A stretch of DNA of 12,851 nucleotides from Bacillota bacterium (GTDB lineage: Bacteria > Bacillota > Clostridia > Christensenellales > Borkfalkiaceae), in assembly GCA_003343765.1 (NCBI GenBank), contig QAKO01000008.1:1-12851 (forward strand), read 5' to 3'. The notes under the pieces were generated by a model. It saw nothing but the letters and a program-made list of their open reading frames with translations. It was not told the origin of the DNA and did no database searches. Numbering within the stretch: position 1 is the first letter of the stretch; each line of letters begins with the position of its first letter. A program made the translations under genes and the position numbers. Of the stretch, positions 1-7,132 are shown piece after piece.

Positions 1-432
1 GTGGGCGGCGTAACGCATACGCATTCGACGTTTGCGACTAGTTGGGCGCAGGCAGGTAGGGATATTCCTTTCTACGGTACGACGCATGCAGATTATTTTT
101 ACGGCGATATTCCCTGCGCACGTTCTTTGACGCAGGCTGAGATCGAAGGCGAATATGAAAAGAATACGGGATTGGTGATCATTGAACGTTTTACGAAAGA
201 TCATATCAAACCGCTGGAAGTTCCGGGCGTTCTGATCAAGAGCCACGGCGTGTTTGCGTTCGGGAAGGATTCGGACGCTTCCGTCTACAATGCAACGGTT
301 ATAGAAGAAGTTGCAAAAATGGCGTTCATTACCGAAAGTGTCAATCCGAAAGTGCAGCGTGCGGACAAGTTCATGATGGATAAGCACTATCTGCGTAAGC
401 ACGGCAAAAATGCGTATTACGGACAAAAATAA
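1..432 (+). CDS. araD: L-ribulose-5-phosphate 4-epimerase, C-terminal part (5' end outside window)
   Basis: This class II aldolase-fold, metal-dependent enzyme converts L-ribulose 5-phosphate to D-xylulose 5-phosphate, the last step of the bacterial L-arabinose pathway. The visible 143 residues match the E. coli family member from about its residue 90 to its C-terminus. The metal-ligand pair lies in the GGVTHTHS segment (His6, His8), with a third histidine in KSHGVF (His82). Asp31 in TTHADYFYG and Tyr140 in AYYGQ sit where E. coli has catalytic Asp120 and Tyr229; one offset of 89 fits all these sites. The first base is already inside the gene, so the GTG at position 1 is not the start; roughly 89 residues are missing upstream. 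araA follows on the same strand after 194 bases. No araB kinase is visible; it may lie upstream. The family assignment is very secure. Confidence 0.96.
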   Translation: MGGVTHTHSTFATSWAQAGRDIPFYGTTHADYFYGDIPCARSLTQAEIEGEYEKNTGLVIIERFTKDHIKPLEVPGVLIKSHGVFAFGKDSDASVYNATVIEEVAKMAFITESVNPKVQRADKFMMDKHYLRKHGKNAYYGQK

Positions 433-450
433 GCTGAAAAACTGCCGTGT

Positions 451-477
451 ACAGCGCGTAGATTTGCTGTTATTTTT
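451..477 (+). terminator. Weak hairpin plus T-run after araD
   Basis: ACAGC (451-455) can pair with GCTGT (466-470) across a 10-base loop, followed at once by TATTTTT. The stem is only 5 bp, so it may allow read-through into araA or be chance. It lies 19 bases after the araD stop codon, where a terminator would be expected. Confidence 0.35.
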
Positions 478-520
478 CGAATACGTAGTCTTAAAATTCT
501 GACGAAATCGGCAATATATT

Positions 521-547
521 ATGGATTCATGTATGTTAAGAATCCAT
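521..547. promoter_or_regulatory. 8-bp inverted repeat upstream of araA (possible operator)
   Basis: ATGGATTC (521-528) is repeated as its exact reverse complement GAATCCAT (540-547), with 11 bases between. The centre-to-centre distance is about 19 bp, near two helical turns, as expected for a dimeric repressor or activator. A poor -10-like TATATT (515-520) sits just upstream, with a weak TTAAAA (491-496) at 18-bp spacing. The site does not resemble the known Bacillus AraR operator. The repeat is seen directly; its role as an operator is inference, and it could also form an RNA hairpin in the araA leader. Confidence 0.35.
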
Positions 548-613
548 GCAAAAAAGAAATTTCGGAAATTACTGTTTTAGACGAAGCTATAAATTAATTT
601 ATCAAAAATTTGC

Positions 614-618
614 GAGGT
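614..618 (+). promoter_or_regulatory. Ribosome binding site fixing the araA start
   Basis: GAGGT lies 8 bases before the ATG at 627. It selects this codon over an in-frame ATG at 546, whose extra 27 residues do not resemble any part of arabinose isomerase. Confidence 0.8.
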
Positions 619-626
619 ATATAAAA

Positions 627-2090
627 ATGAAAGAGAAGGTCGTTTATTGGATCACGGGATCGCAGACGCTTTACGGAGCGGATGTATTGGAACATGTGGC
701 GCAGCACAGTGAAGAAATGGCGAATTATGTCGACAAGAAAATGCCGGTTACGGTGAAATATCTGACGACGTGCAAGAGTTCGGATGAGATCGTGGCGGCG
801 GTGAAGAAGGTGAATGCAGACGATGACTGTATCGGTATCATCACGTGGTGTCATACGTTTTCGCCCGCGAAGATGTGGATCCGCGGTCTGAATATGCTGC
901 AGAAACCGATGTGCCATTTTGCGACGCAGTACAACGAAAAGCTGCCGTACGGCACGATCGACATGGATTTCATGAACGAAAACCAGGCAGCGCACGGCGA
1001 CAGAGAGTTCGGATATATTGTTTCGCGTCTGCGCATGGACAATAAAGTGATCGTCGGTTATTATAAAGACGAAGAAGCGTTGAAACAGCTGGCGGCATGG
1101 TGCCGTGCGGCAGCAGGATTCGCTTTTTCGAAGACCCTGAAAGTTTGCCGTTTTTCGGACAATATGCGCGATGTTGCGGTGACGGAAGGCGATAAAGTGG
1201 AAGCGCACATTAAGTTCGGCTGGCAGGTAGACTATTATCCGATCGGAGATCTGGTTGAATATATTGAAAAAGTAACGGAAAAAGAAGTCGATGCGCTGAT
1301 GGCAGAATATGAAAAGAAATATGCCATGAAAACGGATCGTGTCGACGTTGTCCGCGAACAGGCGAAGTATGAAATTGCGATCGAGAAATTCTGCAAAGAA
1401 AAGGGCGGATATATCGGCGTTGTAGATCATTTCGGGGCGTTGCACGGTCTGAACCAGTTGCCGGGTATTGCGATCCAGGATCTGCAGAGCAAAGGATACG
1501 GCTTTGGTGCGGAAGGTGACTGGAAGGTCGCTGCGATGGGTGCGATCATGCAGTACATGGCAGACCAGAAAGGCACGGGACTGATGGAAGACTATACCTA
1601 TGATTTTGCGGATGAGCTTGTTTTGGGCGCGCATATGCTGGAAGTTTCGCCGCAGTTTGCGGGTACGAAGCCGGAGATCCAGGTGCATCCTTTGGGGATC
1701 GGCGGAAAATCGGATCCTGCACGTCTTGTGTTTGAAGGAATCCAGTCTCCCGAGGCAGTTGCGGTATCCATGGTCGATATGGGAGACCGTATGCGCCTGA
1801 TCATTCAGAAGATCGAACTGGTCAAGTGGCCGCACCATATGCCGAATCTGCCGGTCGGCGGACTGATGTGGAAGATCAAACCCGATTTCAAAACAGGCGT
1901 TGCGGCATGGATCTATGCGGGCGGCGCGCATCATACGGTCGTATCGTCCGAGCTTTCCGTGCAGGATATGGTCGATATGGCGGATATGTGGGGCATTGAA
2001 TCTGTCGTGATCGACGAGAACACAAAGATCGATCAGTTCAAAAAAGACCTGCAGTGGTCGGATGTCGTATGGCAGAACAGGAGAAAATAA
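627..2090 (+). CDS. araA: L-arabinose isomerase
   Basis: Interconverts L-arabinose and L-ribulose in the cytoplasm using a divalent metal, usually Mn2+. The protein has 487 residues, close to the family's usual 490-500. The N-terminus, with WITGSQTLYG at residues 8-17, is typical. The expected metal and active-site residues are present: Glu296 in GAEGDW, Glu321 in MEDYTYDF, His336 in LGAHMLEV, and His435/His436 in AGGAHHTV. The segment HPLGIGGKSDPARLVF (354-369) is another family hallmark. The start at 627 is chosen because GAGGT precedes it and residue 1 then aligns with family N-termini. The gene follows araD by 194 bases and is closed by a hairpin terminator at 2133. An inverted repeat upstream (521-547) may regulate it. 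A 741-residue open frame on the opposite strand is a shadow of this gene and the next. Confidence 0.97.
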   Translation: MKEKVVYWITGSQTLYGADVLEHVAQHSEEMANYVDKKMPVTVKYLTTCKSSDEIVAAVKKVNADDDCIGIITWCHTFSPAKMWIRGLNMLQKPMCHFATQYNEKLPYGTIDMDFMNENQAAHGDREFGYIVSRLRMDNKVIVGYYKDEEALKQLAAWCRAAAGFAFSKTLKVCRFSDNMRDVAVTEGDKVEAHIKFGWQVDYYPIGDLVEYIEKVTEKEVDALMAEYEKKYAMKTDRVDVVREQAKYEIAIEKFCKEKGGYIGVVDHFGALHGLNQLPGIAIQDLQSKGYGFGAEGDWKVAAMGAIMQYMADQKGTGLMEDYTYDFADELVLGAHMLEVSPQFAGTKPEIQVHPLGIGGKSDPARLVFEGIQSPEAVAVSMVDMGDRMRLIIQKIELVKWPHHMPNLPVGGLMWKIKPDFKTGVAAWIYAGGAHHTVVSSELSVQDMVDMADMWGIESVVIDENTKIDQFKKDLQWSDVVWQNRRK

Positions 2091-2132
2091 TGCGCTGTCA
2101 AAAGGTTTTGAAGGCATAGCATTTTCTGTAAG

Positions 2133-2172
2133 AAAAGGGACAAAGTTCGGATAGGAACGGCGTCCCTTTTTT
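2133..2172 (+). terminator. Rho-independent terminator after araA
   Basis: AAAAGGGAC (2133-2141) pairs with GTCCCTTTT (2162-2170), and the T-run continues to 2172. Inside the 20-base loop a second helix is possible between GTTC (2145-2148) and GAAC (2155-2158). It lies 42 bases after the araA stop and separates araA from the glycosidase operon. Confidence 0.75.
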
Positions 2173-2351
2173 AATAAGATGATCAAAGAATCTGATCGTT
2201 TTAATTTTTTGCTCGGAAACATTTTTATGAGGTTCTGAAAAAGCCCGAAAAATTTATCGGGAAACTTCTTGGTCGGAAGGTTTGAATGCGTTTGATGGAA
2301 AAACGTGAACAGATCTGGCGGAACGGAGTCTTCTGTTTGCAAAGAAAAATC
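2173..2351. other. Non-coding stretch between araA terminator and GH36 promoter
   Basis: Together with its flanking terminator and promoter this makes a gene-free interval of 342 bases. It holds a weak 5-bp hairpin, GATCA (2181-2185) with TGATC (2193-2197), followed by a T-rich run, perhaps a back-up terminator. I looked for catabolite-response-element sites; the best match (around 2297-2312) has three mismatches and was not called. No small gene with a ribosome binding site was seen. Confidence 0.4.
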
Positions 2352-2380
2352 TTGCAAGGTGCAGCTTTCTGTATTATAAT
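2352..2380 (+). promoter_or_regulatory. Sigma-A-type promoter for the GH36-GH127 operon
   Basis: The -35 element TTGCAA (2352-2357) and a perfect -10 TATAAT (2375-2380) are 17 bp apart. Transcription should begin near 2387, about 45 bases before the TTG start codon. It lies downstream of the araA terminator, so the two glycosidase genes are probably transcribed separately from araA. Confidence 0.75.
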
Positions 2381-2418
2381 GAAATAGAATCGTCGTGAAA
2401 TCTTGGCGGGCGGCGGAA

Positions 2419-2424
2419 AAGGAG
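2419..2424 (+). promoter_or_regulatory. Ribosome binding site fixing a TTG start
   Basis: AAGGAG lies 8 bases before a TTG codon at 2433. No in-frame ATG lies nearby (the ATG at 2449 is out of frame), and an upstream in-frame TTG at 2403 has no such site. Confidence 0.75.
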
Positions 2425-2432
2425 AAAGGGTT

Positions 2433-4487
2433 TTGCTTTACAAAAAATATGAATTCGGCGATACGGCAGTGTATTACGTGCAGACGGATTGGGGAATCGG
2501 GCTGAGTCTCTATCCTGCCAATGTGGAGATCGGGGATGCGGATGCACTTTGCTGTGATAGTATGGTGCAGGTGTCGTTGCGGGGCGATTACAATCTTGCG
2601 GATTATACACAAGGCGTAACAATGCGGAATCGTTCCAGCGTGATTCTGCAGATCGTTTCGCAGAAAAAAGAGGGGAACAAAGTGGAGACGTCTCTTTCGG
2701 ACGGAAAGGGAAACGAGTATCTGCACGTGCTCGACTTTGATAAGAATACGGGTGTTTTTACGGTTTGGACGGAGTATACAAACCATACGAAGAAGGTGCA
2801 GATCCTGGAGAGTCTGCAAAGTTTTTCGGTGAGCGGTATTTATCGGGTTTCGTCGGAAAAGATAACGGACGCAGGGCTGAAATTGGTGCGAATGACGAGT
2901 GCGTGGAGCCGCGAATGCCGATTAAAGACAGACGAATTCTGTAGTCTGGGACTGGATATGAGTTGGGCGCGTTACGGGGTGAAGTGTGAGCGGTTCGGAG
3001 AGATCGGTTCCATGCCGAATCGCGGATATTTCCCTTTTGCGGCGATCACGGACGAAAAGAGCGGATTTATTCTGGCGGCTATGCTGGAAGCGCCTTACAG
3101 CTGGCAGATGGAAGTGTATAAAGAAAAAGAGACTTCGGCGCTTTCGGGCGGTGCGGCTGATTATGAGTTCGGGCATTGGTTTAAAAAGATAGCGCCGGGG
3201 GAAAGTTATCGGACAGATTGTGCTTTTTTGCGCGTAAGATACGGAACGGTAAATGATGTCTGCAATGATTTTGTTCGTTTTCAGGATGCAAGGCTATCCG
3301 TTCCGAAGAGTGAAGAAGATATGCCTGTGCTGTTCAATGAATATTGTACGACATGGGGGGTGCCGAGCGAAAAGAATATAACGGAGATTTTAGAGAGTAT
3401 TCGCGGCATACCGTTCGGGTATTTTGTGATCGATGCGGGATGGTACAAGCCTGAAAAATGCGGGTGGTGTAATGCTACCGGCGATTGGGTACAGAACAGG
3501 CATTTATTTCCGAACGGCATTTCCGAGACGGTACGCAAGATCCGTGAGCAGGGTATGCAGGCAGGGATATGGTTTGAATTTGAAGTGGCGGGGCGCGACA
3601 GTGAGGCGTTCCGAAAAAAGGATATGCTTCTCAAACGGGACGGCAATATTCTTACGACAAAAAACAGACGCTTTTTTGATTTGCGAAAAAAGGAAGTTCA
3701 GGATTATCTGAAAGAGAAAGTCTGCGATTTTTTACGCGAAAATGGATTTACGTATATTAAAATTGATTACAACGATACGTACGGAATGGGCTGTGACGGG
3801 GCGGAAAGCCTGGGAGAGGGCGGAAGAGAAGTAGCGGAAGAGAGCCTTCGGTTTTTAGAGCGGTTAAAGGAAAGTGTTCCCGATATTGTAATTGAAAATT
3901 GTTCTTCGGGCGGAAGCAGAATCGAACCGAAGCGGATGCGGGAAGTTTCGATGTGCAGTTTTTCGGACGCGCACGAGAGTAAGGAGATACCGATCGTAGC
4001 GGCGAATGTTTCGCGGGTGATTCCTGCGCGGCAGAGTCAGATCTGGGCGGTCATCCGAGAAAACGACACGATCGATCGGATCGTCTGGTCGATGACTTCG
4101 GCGATGTTCGGGCGGATCTGCGTTTCGGGCGATGTTCATAAGATCAATTCGGCGCAGAAGGCGAAGGTCAAAGAAGGGATAGAATTTTATAATGCCGTAA
4201 AAGATGTGATCCGTTTTGGGGATATAGCGGAAACGGAGTGCAGCATAACCTATTTCCGTGAACCGCAGGGGTGTCAGATCTACAAGAAAGTATCCAGAGA
4301 CCTGAACAGAATGTTGATATTGGCGCATTTTTTTGAAAGACCTTATAATTTGTGTGAATCGGATGTAGGCGGTTACAAGCTGGCGGCAGCATATACGTCG
4401 TTGGATTTTGACGTTACCAACGGCAGGCTTCGGTTGCGTCCGACGGGCGAGTATCAGAGCGGAGCATTTTTATTTGAACGTATTTAA
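2433..4487 (+). CDS. Glycoside hydrolase family 36 enzyme (alpha-galactosidase-like; possibly beta-L-arabinopyranosidase)
   Basis: A retaining glycosidase of clan GH-D, 684 residues from a TTG start. An N-terminal beta-rich domain (about 1-300) leads into the (beta/alpha)8 catalytic barrel, with DAGWY at 334-338, GDW at 350-352 and LFPNG at 358-362. The likely nucleophile is Asp445 in YIKIDYND. ENCSSGG (488-494) and Asp512 in SFSDAHES, the likely acid/base, follow. The 67-residue gap between the two Asp residues is near that of characterised GH36 enzymes. The acid/base motif is SDAHES rather than the common SDNTD-type sequence, so this is a divergent subgroup. No signal peptide is seen, so it should be cytoplasmic. 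It is the first gene of an operon with a GH127 enzyme 26 bases on. D-galactose and L-arabinopyranose differ only at C5, so an arabinopyranosidase activity is plausible here. Family is secure; substrate is not. Confidence 0.88.
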   Translation: MLYKKYEFGDTAVYYVQTDWGIGLSLYPANVEIGDADALCCDSMVQVSLRGDYNLADYTQGVTMRNRSSVILQIVSQKKEGNKVETSLSDGKGNEYLHVLDFDKNTGVFTVWTEYTNHTKKVQILESLQSFSVSGIYRVSSEKITDAGLKLVRMTSAWSRECRLKTDEFCSLGLDMSWARYGVKCERFGEIGSMPNRGYFPFAAITDEKSGFILAAMLEAPYSWQMEVYKEKETSALSGGAADYEFGHWFKKIAPGESYRTDCAFLRVRYGTVNDVCNDFVRFQDARLSVPKSEEDMPVLFNEYCTTWGVPSEKNITEILESIRGIPFGYFVIDAGWYKPEKCGWCNATGDWVQNRHLFPNGISETVRKIREQGMQAGIWFEFEVAGRDSEAFRKKDMLLKRDGNILTTKNRRFFDLRKKEVQDYLKEKVCDFLRENGFTYIKIDYNDTYGMGCDGAESLGEGGREVAEESLRFLERLKESVPDIVIENCSSGGSRIEPKRMREVSMCSFSDAHESKEIPIVAANVSRVIPARQSQIWAVIRENDTIDRIVWSMTSAMFGRICVSGDVHKINSAQKAKVKEGIEFYNAVKDVIRFGDIAETECSITYFREPQGCQIYKKVSRDLNRMLILAHFFERPYNLCESDVGGYKLAAAYTSLDFDVTNGRLRLRPTGEYQSGAFLFERI

Positions 4488-4513
4488 GAAAGGATGAAAC
4501 AGGGAGGAAAGGA

Positions 4514-6316
4514 ATGCAGGCGGTTGATTTTAAACAGGTGAAGATACTGGACGGCTTTTTCGGCAGGTTGCAGGAACTGAATGAAGGCGTATCCGTTTAC
4601 AATGTGTATAAGCGGTTTAAAGAAACGGGAAGGTTTGCAGCGTTGAAATGTGTTCGCGATGATGCGCATAAACCGCATATTTTTTGGGATTCGGATGTTG
4701 CGAAATGGTTGGAGAGTGCGGCATACATTCTGGCGAAGAAACAGGATAAAAAGTTGAAAGAGCTGGCGGATGAAGCGATTGCCGATATTTGTGCGAATCA
4801 GAGAGCGGACGGATATTTCAACAGCTATTTTCAGGTGTATGAGCCGGAAAATATTTTTAAAAAGCGTACAGAGCACGAGTTGTATTGTGCGGGGCACCTG
4901 ATCGAAGCGGCGGTTGCGCTGCATGAATCGGGGGCAGACGACAGGCTTTATATAGCCATGCAAAAATACGCGGATTATATTTACGAGCGGTTTTATGTCA
5001 AAAAAGATACGGCGTTTTACACGTGCGGACATCCTGAAATCGAGCTGGCGCTTGTAAAACTGTACTTATCGACGGGAAAGAAGAAATATCTGGATTTGTC
5101 CGATTATTTTGTGGAAGAACGCGGAAAACATGACGAAGAGACGTATGCATTCACGTATCCGCCGTACCATCAGGATTATGCGCCGGTCAGAGAACAGAAA
5201 ACGGCAGAGGGGCATGCGGTGCGTGCATTGTATCTTTATTCGGCGATGGCGGATTTGGCGCATATCAAGGGCGATGAGTCTATGGCGGAGGCATGCGAAA
5301 CGCTGTTTCGGGATATAACGCAGAAGAAAATGTATATAACGGGCGGAACGGGTTCGACCTATCATGGGGAAGCGTTCACGTTTGCGTATGACCTGCCGAA
5401 TTTTTATGCGTACAGTGAGACGTGTTCGGCGATCGCCCTGGCGTTTTTCTGTGCGCGGCTGGCGAAGCTGAATAACAAAGCGGAATACCATGCGGTATTT
5501 GAACGGGTGCTGTATAATAATATTCTGGCGGGGGAGAGTAAAGACGGAAAGGGATTTTTCTATGTGAATCCGCTGGAAATGCATGAAAACATCGTGGATT
5601 TTAACGACAGTCTGAAAACAAAGTTGTTTTGTCCTTTGCCCGAGCGTGTGGAGGTGTTTGATTGTTCCTGCTGTCCGCCGAATGTTACGCGGTTTATAGA
5701 GAGTATCGGAAATTATATTTACGGCATTCAGGACGGCGCTATACTGGTGAACCAATATATTTCCTCTGAAACGGAGATCGGCGGGGCAAGGATCCGCATA
5801 GAGTCGGCGATGCCTTATGACGGGAAAGTAACGGTTCTGGTGAAAGGAAAGGCGGATCTGGCACTTCGGGTGCCTGCTTGGAAAGGCGGTATTCGGATGA
5901 GACTGAACGGGAAAGAAGAAAAGCCTTGTATTTGCGATGATTATATTCGTATATCCTGCGACGGGGAAACGGTTATCGGATTGGATTTTCAAATGAAGGC
6001 AAGGTTTGTTTACGCAAACGAAAACGTATGGTTTGATAACGGCAGGAAGGCGGTGGAATACGGGCCGATGGTGCTGTGCGGTGAAAGTGTGGACAACGGT
6101 AAAAATCTGCATTCCGTGCGGATCTTTTCGCTGGACGAAGCGAACGTGAAAGCGGGCGAAGATTTTGTTTTGGAAGTTCCTGCCGAAAAGATGCGTACTT
6201 CGGAAGCGTTGTATTCATACGATCCCCCTTGTGCGGAAAAGTTTACATTGAAGCTCATTCCGTATTTTGCATGGGCAAACCGCGGAAAGGGAGATATGCA
6301 GATCTGGTGGCTGTAA
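4514..6316 (+). CDS. GH127 beta-L-arabinofuranosidase
   Basis: Expected to release L-arabinose from beta-1,2-linked arabinofuranosyl oligosaccharides such as those of plant hydroxyproline-rich glycoproteins. The 600-residue protein has an (alpha/alpha)6-barrel region followed by beta-sandwich sequence, as in the family. Key residues match Bifidobacterium HypBA1: acid/base Glu286 in HGEAFT (HypBA1 Glu322), zinc ligands Glu302 and Cys304 in SETCSA (Glu338, Cys340), and Cys384, Cys386, Cys387 in DCSCCPPN, where Cys386 corresponds to nucleophile Cys417. The cysteine-glycosidase site is therefore complete. No signal peptide is visible. GGAGG (4503-4507) lies 6 bases before the ATG, and the gene is 26 bases after the GH36 gene, so they are co-transcribed. 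The product, L-arabinose, is the substrate of AraA just upstream. Some GH127 members differ in linkage, so exact specificity is inferred. Confidence 0.93.
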   Translation: MQAVDFKQVKILDGFFGRLQELNEGVSVYNVYKRFKETGRFAALKCVRDDAHKPHIFWDSDVAKWLESAAYILAKKQDKKLKELADEAIADICANQRADGYFNSYFQVYEPENIFKKRTEHELYCAGHLIEAAVALHESGADDRLYIAMQKYADYIYERFYVKKDTAFYTCGHPEIELALVKLYLSTGKKKYLDLSDYFVEERGKHDEETYAFTYPPYHQDYAPVREQKTAEGHAVRALYLYSAMADLAHIKGDESMAEACETLFRDITQKKMYITGGTGSTYHGEAFTFAYDLPNFYAYSETCSAIALAFFCARLAKLNNKAEYHAVFERVLYNNILAGESKDGKGFFYVNPLEMHENIVDFNDSLKTKLFCPLPERVEVFDCSCCPPNVTRFIESIGNYIYGIQDGAILVNQYISSETEIGGARIRIESAMPYDGKVTVLVKGKADLALRVPAWKGGIRMRLNGKEEKPCICDDYIRISCDGETVIGLDFQMKARFVYANENVWFDNGRKAVEYGPMVLCGESVDNGKNLHSVRIFSLDEANVKAGEDFVLEVPAEKMRTSEALYSYDPPCAEKFTLKLIPYFAWANRGKGDMQIWWL

Positions 6317-6411
6317 AAAACGAGCAGGTTTTGTTAAAAAAATCGCTATACGTTTTTAGAAAATTTTACAAAACGGTTTAAGGGCTTTTCAAAGCAAGAG
6401 GTAAAAGCAAG

Positions 6412-6459
6412 CAGACAGCCGCAAAGCGCAAAAATGCGCTTTGCGGCTGTCTGTATTTT
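6412..6459. terminator. Perfect 19-bp hairpin terminator between convergent genes
   Basis: CAGACAGCCGCAAAGCGCA (6412-6430), loop AAAA, and its exact complement at 6435-6453 form a 19-bp stem followed by TATTTTC. It is 95 bases after the GH127 stop and about 100 bases beyond the stop of the minus-strand thioesterase. On the minus strand the stem is followed by CTTGCTTTTAC, so it may terminate both converging transcripts, though less strongly on that side. Confidence 0.88.
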
Positions 6460-6536
6460 CAATAGAATTGTTTTTGGTTTAGAGTGTAAAGGATTGGTTT
6501 GGAATATTTAAGGGAAGGCGAAAAAAATTTTGGGGC

Positions 6537-6575
6537 AAGATTCAGAAGTAAGATTCAGCGGTAAGATTCGGCGTA
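6537..6575. repeat. Three tandem 13-bp units at the 3' end of the thioesterase gene
   Basis: Three adjacent units begin with AAGATTC: AAGATTCAGAAGT (6537-6549), AAGATTCAGCGGT (6550-6562) and AAGATTCGGCGTA (6563-6575). They straddle the thioesterase stop codon (6555-6557). Because 13 is not a multiple of 3, each unit shifts the reading frame. This looks like slippage duplication. Confidence 0.6.
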
Positions 6576-6983
6576 TTCGCAAAAAAGTTTGTCCCATTCG
6601 GGGAATTTTCGGCGAAGGGAAATGGGTTTTCCTGTTTCGTCGATAAAGCAGTGTGAGCTTTTGCAAACAGTACGCAACGTATCGGTTTTAGCGTCACGGA
6701 TTTCGTATTCAATGTCGAAGCGAACGCCTGTATAACGGACAAGTTTTCCTGTGATTTTTACCTCATCGGGAAATTTTGTCATAGATTTGTAATCGCATTG
6801 TACGGACAGGACGGGACTGAGAATGCCTTGTTTTTCCATGATGTCATAGCCGATGCCCATTTGTTCAAGCATATCGCAGCGTGCTTCTTCCATCCAGCGC
6901 ACATAATTGGAATGATGAACGATTTTCATTGTATCCGTTTCGTAGTATTGCGTTTTATGGATATAAGGACGGAAAGGGTGCAT
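6555..6983 (-). CDS. 4HBT-family acyl-CoA thioesterase (YbgC/FadM-like)
   Basis: A small hotdog-fold protein of 142 residues, expected to hydrolyse acyl-CoA or a related thioester in the cytoplasm. The N-terminal half carries the family pattern: YYETDTMKIVHHSNYVRWMEEAR (split here as YYETDTM and HHSNYVRWMEEAR), with Asp17 in the place of the conserved catalytic aspartate and His24 nearby. The rest, with alternating beta-strand-like segments such as VKITGKLVRYTGVRFDIEYEI (about 75-95), fits a hotdog monomer. AGGAG (6992-6996 on the complementary strand) lies 8 bases before the ATG. A consensus promoter directs it, and it is a single-gene unit, divergent from the TIM-barrel gene. The last few codons lie in a 13-bp tandem repeat, so the C-terminus may be strain-variable. 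The acyl substrate cannot be read from sequence. Confidence 0.88.
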   Translation of the reverse strand: MHPFRPYIHKTQYYETDTMKIVHHSNYVRWMEEARCDMLEQMGIGYDIMEKQGILSPVLSVQCDYKSMTKFPDEVKITGKLVRYTGVRFDIEYEIRDAKTDTLRTVCKSSHCFIDETGKPISLRRKFPEWDKLFCEYAESYR

Positions 6984-7014
6984 TTAAAAATCTCCTCTGT
7001 GATGAATTACAGAT

Positions 7015-7043
7015 ATTATAGCATGGAAGGGAAAAGCTGTCAA
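7015..7043 (-). promoter_or_regulatory. Fully consensus extended -10 promoter for the thioesterase
   Basis: On the minus strand TTGACA (7043-7038) and TATAAT (7020-7015) are 17 bp apart, and TGC just before the -10 makes an extended -10. Every core position matches consensus. Transcription would start near 7008, some 25 bases before the start codon. Confidence 0.9.
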
Positions 7044-7065
7044 CGTAGATTTTGAACGGATTTTA

Positions 7066-7094
7066 TTGCAATTGCGGGTTTGATATGATATACT
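7066..7094 (+). promoter_or_regulatory. Extended -10 promoter for the TIM-barrel gene
   Basis: TTGCAA (7066-7071) and TATACT (7089-7094) are 17 bp apart, with TGA just before the -10. The -35 overlaps the palindrome GCAATTGC (7068-7075). It is back-to-back with the thioesterase promoter, with 22 bases between the two -35 elements, so one regulator could affect both. It shares the word CAATTGCGGG with the ilvB promoter. Confidence 0.8.
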
Positions 7095-7132
7095 CATAAG
7101 TGAAAAAATAAACGGATTCGGGAAGGCTGGTT

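Noticed and set aside
2297..2312. Candidate catabolite-response element upstream of the GH36 promoter
   Set aside because: Three mismatches to the consensus TGWAANCGNTNWCA, including conserved end positions.
594..2819. Open frame of 741 codons on the minus strand, spanning araA, the intergenic gap and the start of the GH36 gene
   Set aside because: The product is His/Arg/Phe-rich with no recognisable domain and no ribosome binding site. It lies opposite two genes with complete family motifs, and the codon use of those genes leaves few stops on the other strand.
5066..6112. Open frame of 348 codons on the minus strand opposite GH127
   Set aside because: Arg-rich, no domain, no start signals; a shadow of a gene whose catalytic residues are all present on the plus strand.
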